DNA of 64,000 nt from Microbacterium helvum (GCF_014779795.1 NZ_JACXZS010000012.1:62001-126000); one strand, 5' to 3'. Positions 42,315 through 52,102 are shown, counted from the first letter of the stretch. Numbers and translations are program-made. Notes: generated from the letters alone by a model not told the origin.

Positions 42315-42375
42315 GTTCACTTGCGCTGTATGTACGCCAGATTCGCCCTGAGGCGTACGAACAGCGCAAGTGAAC
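42315..42375 (+). repeat. long hairpin C2, sibling of C1
   Basis: Arms 42315-42338 and 42352-42375 pair over 24 bp with two adjacent mismatches (AT against TC), around a 13-base centre. Both arms are near-copies of the C1 arms. Confidence 0.88.
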
Positions 42376-42469
42376 CGATTCACGGCGCGCGACGCGGCGG
42401 CGGCGGCGGGGGCGGCGGCGGGGGCGGACACACGGCGCCTCATGCGGTGGGCGGGGGATGCCTCGGCAC

Positions 42470-42475
42470 TAGGCT
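42470..42475 (+). promoter_or_regulatory. -10 box TAGGCT of a leaderless promoter
   Basis: TAGGCT, six bases, then GTG at 42482. A run of GGCGG/GGGGG (42395-42427) lies upstream. Confidence 0.5.
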
Positions 42476-42481
42476 TCGAGC

Positions 42482-42880
42482 GTGCTCACGTTCCTCATCC
42501 GCGCCCTGATCTTCCTCGTGTCGGCGGCGCTCGGCCTCATCGCGGCCGACCTGATCCTTCCGGGCTTCTACTTGCACTGGAACGACTGGTGGGGGATCCT
42601 GCTGGCCGTCGTGATCTTCGCGGTGCTCCAGAGCATCCTGGCGCCCTGGCTGCTGAAGATCACGCGCCGTCACGCGAACGCCCTGATCGGCGGCGTCGGC
42701 CTGCTCTCGACGTTCGTGGCCTTGCTGATCGCCGTGCTGATCCCGGCCGCGGGCATCGGAATCGACGGGGCCGTCGCCTGGATCATCGGCACGCTGATCG
42801 TGTGGCTCGTCACCGCGCTGGCCACATGGCTGCTGCCGCCGCTGTTCATCAAGGACCAGGCGCAGAAGCGCCGCAGCTGA
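42482..42880 (+). CDS. phage holin family (DUF360/Mycobacterial 4TM-type) membrane protein
   Basis: A 132-residue protein with four membrane helices (about 2-24, 34-55, 66-90 and 98-120), a WNDWWG loop after the first, and a basic tail (KDQAQKRRS). It matches the small four-helix proteins annotated as phage holin family IV in actinobacteria; there is no phage context here, so a lytic role is unlikely. Function unknown. Independently transcribed from a leaderless promoter. Confidence 0.75.
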   Translation: MLTFLIRALIFLVSAALGLIAADLILPGFYLHWNDWWGILLAVVIFAVLQSILAPWLLKITRRHANALIGGVGLLSTFVALLIAVLIPAAGIGIDGAVAWIIGTLIVWLVTALATWLLPPLFIKDQAQKRRS

Positions 42881-42929
42881 CCCGCGTCGTACCGGCTCGG
42901 CACCGCGCGCCGGTGTCGGAACCGGATGG

Positions 42930-42935
42930 AATGAT
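42930..42935 (+). promoter_or_regulatory. -10-like AATGAT (LAL regulator)
   Basis: AATGAT ends 7 bases before ATG 42943. It favours that start over the in-frame ATG at 42931 and 42934, which fall inside the box. Confidence 0.35.
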
Positions 42936-42942
42936 GGATCGT

Positions 42943-45753
42943 ATGCAGGTCGGCAGGGTTCCGCTCGTCGGTCGTCAGGCGGACCTCGACGCCCTGCGAG
43001 GAGAGGTCGCCGCCGTCGCCGAGACGGGTCGTGCCGTGGTCGTGTCCGGCGACGCCGGCATGGGCAAGACGCGGCTGCTGCGCGACTTCGCCGCCGAGCT
43101 GCAGGCGCGTGATTCGCCGCGGGCTCCCGTCGTGCTGCGCGGCGCGTGCGTGGACTCCGGATCGGGTCCCGCGCCGCTGACGGCCGTCACGGATCTCGTT
43201 CGCGGGCTCGTCGATGCCATCGGTGCCGATGCCGTGCGCGCGGCCGCCGGGCCGGGCGCGGACGCGCTGGGCGTGCTCGTGCCGACTCTCGCCGACGGCA
43301 CGGCCGACAGCGAGCGGCTCGCCGACGTGGTCGTCGAGCTCTTCTCGGAGCTCGCGCGCACGCGGCAGCTCGTCATCATCGTCGAAGACCTGCACTGGGC
43401 CGACGGCACCACGTGCGAGATCGTGTCGAGACTCGTGCGCCGCACGGCCGCACTGCCCCTGTTCGTGCTGCTCACCTATCGCACCGACGACGTCGGACGA
43501 CGGCATCCGCTTCGTCCCGTGCTCGCGGAGCTCGAGCGGTCGCGGCTGCTCGCGCACCGACCGCTCGCCCGCCTCAGCCCGGTCGAGGTGGGCGCGCTGG
43601 CCAACGCCGTCTCCGGTGAGACGCTGGCCGCAGGGGTGCTGCACGATATCGCGGCGCGCAGCGACGGCATCCCGTTCTATGTCGAAGAGCTCGCGAGCTT
43701 CTCGGACGAGAGACTGCCGACGTCGCTGCGCGACGTGCTGCTGCTGCGATACGAGCGGATGGATGCTGCCACCCGCCGTTTCACCCGCATCCTCGCCACG
43801 GGCGGGGTCGAGGTCGCCCATCCCGTGCTGCGCGCGGTGTTCGACGGCGATGAGGACTCCCTCGAGTCGGCGGTGCGCGCCGCGGTGGACGCGCAGATCG
43901 TGGTGATCCGCGACGACGCCTACGCATTCCGGCACGCGCTCATGCAAGAGGCGGTGTACGACGAGCTGCTGCCGACGGAGCGCACGCGTCTGCACACCGC
44001 CTACGCGGTGGCGCTCGAGGCCCTGCCTCCGACACCCCGCGTGCTCGCAGACATCGCGCATCACTGGCGCGCCGCGCATGTGCCGGGTCGTGCCCTGGCC
44101 GCGGCCGTCGCCGCGCAGGCTGCGGCGAGCGGCGCGTCGGCGTGGACGACCGCCGCCGAGACGGGGGAGCGCGCGCTGGAGCTGTGGGATGTCGTTCCCG
44201 ATCCCGAGCAGGTGAGCGGGGTGCCGCGGGCCGAGGTGCTGCGCCGCACGGCCGCGGCGCTGGTGTCGGCGAACCGTCTGGAGCGTGCCGTCGAGTTCGC
44301 GCGCGACGCCGTCGACATGTGGCCCGCCGACGATCCGATCGGCAAGGCGGCGATGCTGGGCGAGCTGGCGACGACCGAGTTCCAGTCGGGCGCGTCGGAC
44401 GGCATGTCCAGCATCGCGAGGGCGCTGGACCTGCTGGGCGACGATCCGCGGCACGACGTGCAGCGCGCAGGCCTGCTGGTGACGTCCGCGCGGGTGCAGA
44501 TGATGAGCGGCGATCAGCGCGTGGGGCGAGAGATCGCCCTCGTTGCCCTGGCGACCGCCGAGTCCGCCGCCGCGGACGGCGATCCGGTCGCGGCCGAGCT
44601 CGTCGCGCACGCCATGCTCATCGCGGCCACCTGCGGCACGAGCGGCGGCGATCCCCGCGCTGTCGAGGACTTCGAGAAGGCACGTCCGTACGCCGAGGGC
44701 TTCGTGCGCGCGATGATGCGCTACTTCATCAACTACTCCAACTCGCTCATGCTGGTCGGCCGCTACGACGACGCCGTGGCCGTCGCGCGCGAGGGCATGG
44801 ACTACGCGCGGACCCACCGGTCCGACCGCGGGGCGCAGGTGATGGTCGAGGCGAATGCGATCGAGGCGCTCATGTACGCGGGGCGCCTGACGGCCGCCGC
44901 CGAGCGTGGCGCGGGTCTGCTGCCGCTCATCGAAGCCAGCCTGTACTCCGCGTTCCTGCGTGAGCGCCTGCTGTGCCTGGCTCTGTGGTGCGGTCGGCTC
45001 GACGAGGCCGAAGAGGCCCTGAGCGGCGCGCGCGAGGAGCTCGGCGCATTCGGCGCGTACGAGTTCCAGACCCGCCTCGGCATGGCGTACGACCTCGGGC
45101 TGCTCGCACTGGAGCACGGCGACCCGCACCGTGCTCTCGAGCACGCGTCGGCAGCGCTGAAGACCGCCGGCTCGGCGGCGCTCGCCCTGCCGCTGGCGGC
45201 GATCGCGGCCCGCGCGGCTGCGGTGCTGCGCGAGCGCGGTGACGACGTCGACATCGAGCCGTACCGCGAGCTCGTGGAACGCTGGCGCGGATGGGAGATC
45301 ACGCCGCTGTGGGCGGCGGTGTTCGCCGCCGAGCTCGGCGAGGGCTCCTGGGGTGCGGCGACCTCCGGCGTCGGCCCGGCGTACGTCCGTGCCTACGCGC
45401 GGGTGCGCTACGCCGAAGAGCTGCTTGCGGCGGGTGACCGCGCGGCGGCTCGCGACGCGTTCGCCGGCGCCGCCGTGTACGCGGACGAACTGGGCGCGGA
45501 AGGACTCGCCGAGCGAGCACGGGAGCGGATGACGGATGCCGGGCTCAGCGGCACTCCGTCCGCCTCCGTGCTGACCTCCCGAGAAGAACAGGTGCTCGAG
45601 CTGGTCGCGGAGGGCCTCAGCAACGGCGAGATCGCCGCACGCCTCTACATCAGCGCCAAGACCGTTTCGGTGCACGTCTCTGCGGTGCTGCGCAAGCTCG
45701 ACGTGCCGTCGCGCACGGCCGCCGCCGCGGCGTACCGCCGCGGGGCGGCGTGA
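42943..45753 (+). CDS. LAL-type LuxR family transcriptional regulator with AAA ATPase
   Basis: Large ATP-binding regulator of 936 residues. VGRQADLDALRGE leads into Walker A SGDAGMGKTR (35-44) and Walker B LVIIVEDLHWAD (142-153). A long helical TPR-like sensor region (about 300-860) follows, then a C-terminal LuxR helix-turn-helix (LTSREEQVLELVAEGLSNGE and ISAKTVSVHVSAVLRKLDVP). LAL regulators bind inducer sugars or lipids and activate nearby genes; no obvious target operon lies beside it except the holin-like gene upstream and the convergent cys genes. Confidence 0.9.
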   Translation: MQVGRVPLVGRQADLDALRGEVAAVAETGRAVVVSGDAGMGKTRLLRDFAAELQARDSPRAPVVLRGACVDSGSGPAPLTAVTDLVRGLVDAIGADAVRAAAGPGADALGVLVPTLADGTADSERLADVVVELFSELARTRQLVIIVEDLHWADGTTCEIVSRLVRRTAALPLFVLLTYRTDDVGRRHPLRPVLAELERSRLLAHRPLARLSPVEVGALANAVSGETLAAGVLHDIAARSDGIPFYVEELASFSDERLPTSLRDVLLLRYERMDAATRRFTRILATGGVEVAHPVLRAVFDGDEDSLESAVRAAVDAQIVVIRDDAYAFRHALMQEAVYDELLPTERTRLHTAYAVALEALPPTPRVLADIAHHWRAAHVPGRALAAAVAAQAAASGASAWTTAAETGERALELWDVVPDPEQVSGVPRAEVLRRTAAALVSANRLERAVEFARDAVDMWPADDPIGKAAMLGELATTEFQSGASDGMSSIARALDLLGDDPRHDVQRAGLLVTSARVQMMSGDQRVGREIALVALATAESAAADGDPVAAELVAHAMLIAATCGTSGGDPRAVEDFEKARPYAEGFVRAMMRYFINYSNSLMLVGRYDDAVAVAREGMDYARTHRSDRGAQVMVEANAIEALMYAGRLTAAAERGAGLLPLIEASLYSAFLRERLLCLALWCGRLDEAEEALSGAREELGAFGAYEFQTRLGMAYDLGLLALEHGDPHRALEHASAALKTAGSAALALPLAAIAARAAAVLRERGDDVDIEPYRELVERWRGWEITPLWAAVFAAELGEGSWGAATSGVGPAYVRAYARVRYAEELLAAGDRAAARDAFAGAAVYADELGAEGLAERARERMTDAGLSGTPSASVLTSREEQVLELVAEGLSNGEIAARLYISAKTVSVHVSAVLRKLDVPSRTAAAAAYRRGAA

Positions 45754-45799
45754 CGCGGCATCCCTCGTCCGCCCTCAGCCGACGAGTCGGCGAGGGTGG

Positions 45800-45826
45800 G
45801 TTTCGACTCGCTTCGCTCGCTCAACC
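45800..45826 (-). repeat. dispersed GAGCGAGCGAAGCGAG repeat, copy 2
   Basis: Intergenic copy between the LAL gene and cysE, in the opposite orientation to the one at 30045. The two share about 22 bases with one or two differences. Confidence 0.5.
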
Positions 45827-45879
45827 TTGACCCGGTTCGCGTCAACGCTCCTTCGTCGCATTGACCACCGCGCGTCAGG

Positions 45880-46464
45880 TCAGATGAAGTACTCGGGGGT
45901 CGTCAGCAGGGCTCGCGTGTCATCGCCGATGCGGCGCGCGCGGGGCTTGGCTGGCACCCCCACCAGCACACTGTCGGCCGGGGCGTCCTTCGTCACGACC
46001 GCGTTGGCGCCGATCACGGAGCCCTCTCCGATGGTGATCGGGCCCAGCACTTTCGCGCCGGCGCCGATGGCCACGCCGTCCTCGATCGTGGGGTGGCGCT
46101 TGCCGCCCTCACGCTGACGGCCGCCGAGAGTGACGCCGTGGTACAGCATGACGTCGTCGCCGACCTCGGCGGTCTCGCCGATCACGACGCCCATGCCGTG
46201 GTCGATGAAGAAGCGGCGACCGATCGTCGCGCCGGGGTGGATCTCGATGCCGGTCAGCCAGCGTGTCACCTGCGAACCGGCGCGCGCGACGAACCGGAGG
46301 TCGCGCACCCACAGCGCGTGCCACACGCGATGCGCCCAGATGGCGTGGAGCCCGGGGTAGAGGACGGCGATCTCGACGCCGGAGCGGGCGGCGGGGTCGC
46401 GGAGCTTGGCCGCGGCGACGTCTTCGCGAACGCGCGCGAAGAATCCGAGACGGACCTGGGTCAC
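45880..46464 (-). CDS. cysE: serine O-acetyltransferase
   Basis: Acetylates serine with acetyl-CoA to give O-acetylserine, the CysK substrate. The 194-residue protein has a short N-terminal helical domain and a left-handed beta-helix of hexapeptide repeats ([56 protein letters not shown]). The catalytic His/Asp lie in FIDHGMG and the YHGVTLGG loop. Shorter than E. coli CysE at the N-terminus, as in other actinobacteria. The ATG overlaps the cysK stop by four bases. Confidence 0.95.
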   Translation of the reverse strand: MTQVRLGFFARVREDVAAAKLRDPAARSGVEIAVLYPGLHAIWAHRVWHALWVRDLRFVARAGSQVTRWLTGIEIHPGATIGRRFFIDHGMGVVIGETAEVGDDVMLYHGVTLGGRQREGGKRHPTIEDGVAIGAGAKVLGPITIGEGSVIGANAVVTKDAPADSVLVGVPAKPRARRIGDDTRALLTTPEYFI

Positions 46465-47414
46465 TTCGCACCCGCCTCAGGATCGCGCAGGTGGTCGTAC
46501 AGCGCGGTCGACAGATAGCGCTCGCCCGAATCCGGCACGATCACGACGAACCGCTTGCCGGCCGACTCCGGCCGTGCGGCGATCTGCAGCGCCGCCGCGA
46601 CGGCGGCACCGGCTGACATCCCGGCGAGGATGCCCTCGCGGGTGGCGAGGTCGCGGGCGACGCGGATGGCGTCGTCGAACTCGGCGTCGAACACCTCGTC
46701 GACCACCGAGCGGTCCAGCACGTCGGGCACGAAGTTGGGGCCGATGCCCTGGATGCGGTGACCGCCCGCGCGGCCTTCGGTGAGCACGGGGGAGTCCTTG
46801 GGCTCGACGAGCACGATCTTGACGTCCGGGTTGCGCTGCTTGAGCACCTGTCCGACACCGGTGACGGTGCCGCCGGTGCCCGAGCCGGCCACGAACACGT
46901 CGACGTGTCCGTCGGTGTCGCGCCAGATCTCCTCGGCGGTCGTTCTGCGGTGGATGGCGGCGTTCGCCTCGTGCTCGAACTGGCGCGCGAGCACGGCGCC
47001 GGGGCGTTCTGCCGCGATGCGCTGCGCCGTCTCGACGGCCTCGGTCATGCCCTTGTACGGGTCGGTGAGGACGAGTTCAGCGCCGTACGCCTTCAGCAGC
47101 GTGCGACGCTCCTTCGACATCGACGCGGGCATCGTCAGCACGACCTTGTAGCCGCGCGCCGCGCCGATCAGGGCGAGGGCGATACCGGTGTTGCCGCTCG
47201 TCGACTCGACGATCGTGCCGCCCGGCCGCAGCTCGCCCGACTGCTCGGCCGCCTCGATGAGCGCGTAGCCCAGGCGGTCCTTCACCGACGAACCCGGGTT
47301 GTAGAACTCGAGCTTGACCAGCACCTCGGCATCGAGGCCCTCGGTGAGAGCGTTCAGACGCACCAGCGGCGTGTCGCCGAACGCTGACGTGATGTCGGAA
47401 TGGATGCCGGGCAC
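46461..47414 (-). CDS. cysK: cysteine synthase (O-acetylserine sulfhydrylase), copy adjacent to cysE
   Basis: PLP enzyme that makes cysteine from O-acetylserine and sulfide. The 317-residue protein has the PLP lysine in NPGSSVKDR (K45), the phosphate loop STSGNTGIA (71-79) and the [13 protein letters not shown] loop. The GTG start has GGGAG five bases upstream. It is coupled to cysE by a four-base overlap, so the two products are made together and could form the cysteine synthase complex; the C-terminal residues of CysE end in ...EYFI, the Ile-ending tail that binds CysK. Confidence 0.93.
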   Translation of the reverse strand: MPGIHSDITSAFGDTPLVRLNALTEGLDAEVLVKLEFYNPGSSVKDRLGYALIEAAEQSGELRPGGTIVESTSGNTGIALALIGAARGYKVVLTMPASMSKERRTLLKAYGAELVLTDPYKGMTEAVETAQRIAAERPGAVLARQFEHEANAAIHRRTTAEEIWRDTDGHVDVFVAGSGTGGTVTGVGQVLKQRNPDVKIVLVEPKDSPVLTEGRAGGHRIQGIGPNFVPDVLDRSVVDEVFDAEFDDAIRVARDLATREGILAGMSAGAAVAAALQIAARPESAGKRFVVIVPDSGERYLSTALYDHLRDPEAGAK

Positions 47415-47458
47415 GGGTGCTCCCAGTTCTCGAGGTGAGCGCAGCTCAGATGAAAAGG

Positions 47459-47514
47459 CGACGACGGCGCGACGGTGCGCGGCCGAGGCCGGTCACGCTG
47501 TCGCGCCGTCGTCG
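47459..47514 (-). terminator. intrinsic terminator between the two cysK genes
   Basis: CGACGACGGCGCGAC (47459-47473) and its exact complement (47500-47514) form a 15-bp stem. On the minus strand it is followed by CCTTTTCA, a short U tract. It ends the upstream cysK transcript 8 bases past that gene's stop. Confidence 0.8.
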
Positions 47515-47521
47515 TGACGGG

Positions 47522-48460
<939 letters not shown>

Positions 48461-48497
48461 GTCGGGCCTTTCGCAGGGTTCACGGCAGATCGGACCC

Positions 48498-48503
48498 AGC
48501 CTA
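48498..48503 (-). promoter_or_regulatory. -10 box TAGGCT (second cysK)
   Basis: On the minus strand TAGGCT leads into a leader of about 30 bases with GCGAAAGG before the ATG at 48460. No good -35 box. Confidence 0.4.
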
Positions 48504-48548
48504 GGACCAGGCGTCGGATGTGAGTCCTTGTATGACGGGTGTGCGAAA

Positions 48549-48554
48549 TAGAGT
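48549..48554 (+). promoter_or_regulatory. -10 box TAGAGT (prmC)
   Basis: TAGAGT ends 9 bases before ATG 48564. Confidence 0.45.
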
Positions 48555-48563
48555 GGATCGGTC

Positions 48564-49442
48564 ATGACTTCCGCCACCCCCGCCACGCCTCTCGCTGAGG
48601 CCGTCCGCCGTGCCGTCGACCGTCTCGCTGCCGCCGGGGTGCCCGATCCGGCCGTCGACGCCGAGCTGCTCGTCGCGTTCGTGCTCGGCACCGGGCGCGG
48701 GGGAGTGCAGGCGGCCGCGATCCGCGGCGACATGCTCCCGCCCGCCGATATCGAGCGGCTCGACGAGCTCGTCACGCGCCGCGCGACGCGTGAGCCGCTG
48801 CAGCACCTGACCGGCGTGGCGCCCTTCCGCCATCTCGAGCTGCAGGTGGGGCCGGGCGTGTTCGTGCCCCGGCCGGAGACCGAGGTCGTCGCACAGCTGG
48901 CGATCGATGCACTGCGGGCGGCGGCATCCCCCTCTCCGATCGCGGTGGATCTCGGCACCGGATCCGGCGCGATCGCCCTCGCGATGGCCACCGAAGTGCC
49001 GCACGCGGAGGTGTACGCGGCCGAGAACTCCGTCGACGCGTTCGTCTGGACCACGCAGAACTTCGCGGCCGTGGGCGCCGACAACGCACACCTCGCGTTC
49101 ATCGATCTGGCGCACGCCTTCCCGGAGCTGGACGGCACCGTCTCGGTCGTGGCGTCCAACCCGCCCTACGTCCCGGACGCCGCCATTCCGCGCGATCCCG
49201 AAGTGCGGTTCTTCGACCCGGCCGCCGCGCTGTACGGCGGCGAGGACGGGCTCGACGTCGTGCGCGTGCTGAGCGGCGTGGGCCTTCGGCTCGCGCATCC
49301 GGGCGGCGTGATCGTCATCGAGCACGGCGAGTGGCAGGGGGAGGCCGTCCGCGGCATCCTCGAGGCCGATGGATGGTGGGCCGCGGCGACCCATCCCGAC
49401 CTCACGATGCGCGACCGCGCCACCACGGCACTGCATCCGTGA
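48564..49442 (+). CDS. prmC: peptide chain release factor N5-glutamine methyltransferase
   Basis: Methylates the Gln of the GGQ motif in release factors, using SAM. The 292-residue protein has an N-terminal helical domain that binds the release factor, the SAM loop [15 protein letters not shown] (128-142) and the catalytic NPPY (199-202). Normally directly after prfA; here a 7.5-kb block separates them and it has its own promoter. Confidence 0.95.
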   Translation: MTSATPATPLAEAVRRAVDRLAAAGVPDPAVDAELLVAFVLGTGRGGVQAAAIRGDMLPPADIERLDELVTRRATREPLQHLTGVAPFRHLELQVGPGVFVPRPETEVVAQLAIDALRAAASPSPIAVDLGTGSGAIALAMATEVPHAEVYAAENSVDAFVWTTQNFAAVGADNAHLAFIDLAHAFPELDGTVSVVASNPPYVPDAAIPRDPEVRFFDPAAALYGGEDGLDVVRVLSGVGLRLAHPGGVIVIEHGEWQGEAVRGILEADGWWAAATHPDLTMRDRATTALHP

Positions 49443-49482
49443 GGGCCGACGTCGTTGCGAGGGGTTCCTGACCTCGCGCGGC

Positions 49483-49488
49483 TAAACT
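49483..49488 (+). promoter_or_regulatory. -10 box TAAACT (tsaC operon)
   Basis: TAAACT ends 10 bases before ATG 49499; no ribosome binding site is visible. It may drive tsaC, the WecA-like gene and the following membrane protein. Confidence 0.4.
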
Positions 49489-49498
49489 ATCCGGCGAT

Positions 49499-50224
49499 AT
49501 GTCCCCCATCTTCGACTGCCGTGATGAGGCGCAGCTGCTTTCGGGCATGCGCCAGGCCCGCCAGGCCATCGGCCGCGGCGAGCTCGTCGTCATCCCCACC
49601 GACACCGTCTACGGCGTCGCCGCCGACGCCTTCGACCATCAGGCGGTCGCGCGACTGCTCGCGGCGAAGGGGCGCGGACGCCAGTCACCGCCGCCGGTGC
49701 TCGTCGCCGGCGTAGCGACGCTGCGTGCGCTCGTCGCCGAGGTGCCCGAGCCCATCGAGCGTCTCGTCGAGGAGTTCTGGCCGGGCGGCCTCACGATCGT
49801 GCTGCCGGCGCAGCCGTCGCTGTCGTGGGACCTGGGTGAGACGCGCGGCACCGTCGCGGTGCGGATGCCGGCGCACCGGATCGCCCTCGAGCTGCTCGAA
49901 GAGACCGGCCCGCTCGCGGTTTCCAGCGCGAACCTGACCGGCATGGCCGCCGGCATCACGGCAGAGGACTCCCGCGACATGCTGAAGGACGCCGTCGCGG
50001 TGTATCTCGGCGACGGGCCGTCCAAGGACGGCATCCCCTCGACGATCATCGACGCCACTCGCCTCGTCGGCTCGGCTGCGGCGGCCGACGACGCGCAGGC
50101 GGGCGCCGGACCGCGCGTCACCGTGCTGCGGGAAGGCGCGGTCAGCCGCGCCCAGCTGCGCGGCGTGCTGGGCGACCTGCTCGAGGCCGACCCCGACGCG
50201 CAGCCGGAGCCCGACGGCTCGTGA
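49499..50224 (+). CDS. tsaC: L-threonylcarbamoyladenylate synthase (YrdC/Sua5 family)
   Basis: Makes threonylcarbamoyl-AMP from threonine, bicarbonate and ATP for t6A37 modification of ANN-decoding tRNAs. The 241-residue protein has the YrdC fold (GRGELVVIPTDTVYGVAADAF, KGRGRQSPPPVLV, SSANLTGMAAG). It is longer than TsaC of E. coli by a C-terminal linker but lacks the full Sua5 domain. Its stop overlaps the GTG of the WecA-like gene. Confidence 0.93.
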   Translation: MSPIFDCRDEAQLLSGMRQARQAIGRGELVVIPTDTVYGVAADAFDHQAVARLLAAKGRGRQSPPPVLVAGVATLRALVAEVPEPIERLVEEFWPGGLTIVLPAQPSLSWDLGETRGTVAVRMPAHRIALELLEETGPLAVSSANLTGMAAGITAEDSRDMLKDAVAVYLGDGPSKDGIPSTIIDATRLVGSAAAADDAQAGAGPRVTVLREGAVSRAQLRGVLGDLLEADPDAQPEPDGS

Positions 50225-51441
50225 AACAGTACGTCTTCACGATCATCCTGACGGCCGCCGTCACCTTCATCCTGTCGTGGGCCGTGTGGCGGCTCAGCCT
50301 CAAGTACAAGCTCTATCCCGGCATCCGCGAGCGCGACGTCCACAAGACCCCGACGCCGCGCCTGGGCGGCATCGCCATGTTCCTGGGTGTCCTGGCTGCC
50401 TTCGCGGTGTCGTCGCAGCATCCCTTCTTCGCCATCGTGTGGGCGCAGCCGCAGCAGATCTACGCGCTGCTGGGCGCGACGGCGCTGATCGTGATCGTGG
50501 GCGTCGCCGACGACCTGTGGGACCTGGACTGGATGATCAAGCTCGGCGCGCAGTTCCTCGCCGCCGGAGTCATCGCGTGGTTCGGCCAGCTGCAGATCTA
50601 CTCGCTGCCCATCGGGGGACTGGCCATCGGGTCGAGCTGGGTGAGCTTCACGCTCACGGTGTTCTCGATCGTCGTGGTGATGAACGCCGTCAACTTCATC
50701 GACGGCCTGGACGGGCTGGTCGCGGGCGTCTGCCTGATCGCCAACGGCGTGTTCTTCGCGTATTCGTACATGGTCGTGCGCGACACCGGCGCCAGCACGT
50801 TCTTCAACCTCGCGTCGTTCATCGCCGCCGTGCTGGTGGGTGCGTGCATCGGCTTCCTGCCGCTGAACTGGAGTCCCGCGAAGCTGTTCATGGGGGATGC
50901 CGGGGCTCTCATGCTCGGGCTGCTCATGGCCTGCTCCGCCATCGCCCTGACAGGGAACTTCACGCCCGCCATGGTGGGCGACAACGACGAGTTCGGACGC
51001 TCGCAGCTGCTGGGTGCCTTCATCCCGATCCTGCTGCCGGTGGTCGTCGTGCTGCTGCCGCTGCTGGACTTCGGGCTCGCCGTCGTGCGGCGCATGAGCA
51101 AGGGCAAGTCGCCGTTCTCGCCGGATCGCAAGCACCTGCACCATCGCATGCTCGACATGGGGCACTCCGACCGCGACGCCGTGCTGATCTTCTACGCGTG
51201 GACGGCGCTGGTGAGCCTGTCGGTCCTGCTGATGTACATCGGCACCACCCTCGAATGGCCCGGCGACTACCTCTTCGGCGTCCTCTACGGCGTGCTCGGC
51301 ATCGCCGCCTGCCTCGTGGTGACCTTCACGCCGTCGCGCCGGCGGCCGGTGGCCGCGGCATCCGATCCCGGACCCGCCCCCGACGCGACGCCCGACCACC
51401 CGATCCCGCCCGTTCCCGCGACCGAGGAGGCCGCCCGATGA
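50221..51441 (+). CDS. polyprenyl-phosphate HexNAc-1-phosphate transferase (WecA/MraY family)
   Basis: Integral membrane enzyme that moves GlcNAc-1-P (or a similar sugar phosphate) from UDP-sugar onto undecaprenyl or decaprenyl phosphate, the first step of a wall glycopolymer. The 406-residue protein has about eleven helices and the family motifs HKTPTPRLGG (41-50), VADDLWDLDW (Asp97/98), NAVNFIDGLDGL (154-165), FMGDAGALMLG and HLHHRMLDMGHS. The His-rich loop is of WecA rather than MraY type. GTG start overlaps the tsaC stop. The Pro-rich C-terminal tail is extra. Confidence 0.9.
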   Translation: MKQYVFTIILTAAVTFILSWAVWRLSLKYKLYPGIRERDVHKTPTPRLGGIAMFLGVLAAFAVSSQHPFFAIVWAQPQQIYALLGATALIVIVGVADDLWDLDWMIKLGAQFLAAGVIAWFGQLQIYSLPIGGLAIGSSWVSFTLTVFSIVVVMNAVNFIDGLDGLVAGVCLIANGVFFAYSYMVVRDTGASTFFNLASFIAAVLVGACIGFLPLNWSPAKLFMGDAGALMLGLLMACSAIALTGNFTPAMVGDNDEFGRSQLLGAFIPILLPVVVVLLPLLDFGLAVVRRMSKGKSPFSPDRKHLHHRMLDMGHSDRDAVLIFYAWTALVSLSVLLMYIGTTLEWPGDYLFGVLYGVLGIAACLVVTFTPSRRRPVAAASDPGPAPDATPDHPIPPVPATEEAAR

Positions 51442-51923
51442 ACGCCAGTCCCGTCTCCAGCACCCCGATCCTGCGCACCGTCCTGGTGTGGTCGGGTTCG
51501 GTCACCGCGATCCTGGCGGTCGTCGGCGCCGTCGTCGGCTTCCTGGTCGCCGGCGTCGACGGGTTGTGGAGCGCCCTGGCCGGCGTGCTCATCGCGGCGC
51601 TGTTCCTCGGCATCACGGCCGCCAGCATCCTCATCGCCAACCGGTGGTTCGGCGACGCGCTGTACGTCCCGATCTTCTTCGGGATCGTGCTCGGGGGCTG
51701 GATCCTCAAGTTCGTGGTGTTCCTGATCGCGCTGTTCGTGCTGCGCGGTCAGCCCTGGATCGAACCGCCGGTCTTCTTCGTCGCGCTCGTCGTGAGCGTG
51801 CTGGCCTCGCTGGCGATCGACGTGATCGCGCTGGTGCGGATGCGGGTGCCGGTGGTCGATGTGGAGCTCCCGAGCGACCCGGATGCGGGGGAGCGCACCG
51901 ACGATTCCGGCGCGGGTGCTTGA
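51438..51923 (+). CDS. unknown membrane protein at the AtpI position
   Basis: A 161-residue protein with four membrane helices (about 13-35, 38-62, 76-98 and 103-128) and an acidic C-terminal tail. Not recognised by motif. It lies directly upstream of the ATP synthase genes, where many bacteria encode AtpI, a small membrane protein helping c-ring assembly, so a comparable role is possible. Its ATG overlaps the WecA-like stop (ATGA), which ties it to the upstream gene rather than the atp operon. Confidence 0.65.
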   Translation: MNASPVSSTPILRTVLVWSGSVTAILAVVGAVVGFLVAGVDGLWSALAGVLIAALFLGITAASILIANRWFGDALYVPIFFGIVLGGWILKFVVFLIALFVLRGQPWIEPPVFFVALVVSVLASLAIDVIALVRMRVPVVDVELPSDPDAGERTDDSGAGA

Positions 51924-51960
51924 CGTCTGACGGATGCAGGCGTAAAAGGGGCGGAACGGA

Positions 51961-51988
51961 TTCAGCGAGCTCTCAAGTTTGATAGGCT
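51961..51988 (+). promoter_or_regulatory. candidate atp operon promoter
   Basis: TTCAGC (51961-51966) and TAGGCT (51983-51988) are separated by 16 bases. The leader to atpB would be about 120-180 bases depending on the atpB start. Confidence 0.45.
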
Positions 51989-52102
51989 GAACACGCGCCC
52001 GCCCGCGTGCCCCTCTCCTGCCTGAAACGGATGGCGAGTGGTGGCGGCGGAGTGACGCTCACCGACCATCGTCGCAACGGTTCTCACCGGTGCCCCGAAG
52101 CT

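Noticed and set aside
42482-42880. Phage remnant suggested by the holin-like gene
   Set aside because: No lysin, structural, integrase or attachment sequence lies nearby; four-helix proteins of this type are ordinary chromosomal genes in actinobacteria.
42670-45675. A 1001-codon open frame on the minus strand opposite the LAL regulator gene
   Set aside because: At this GC content long antisense frames are common; the translation is Arg/His/Gly/Ala-rich with no domain, while the plus strand encodes a complete AAA/LuxR protein. The same holds for long minus frames opposite the SulP-alkylsulfatase region (24882-27812), argS (29205-31676) and hom-thrC (34069-36684).
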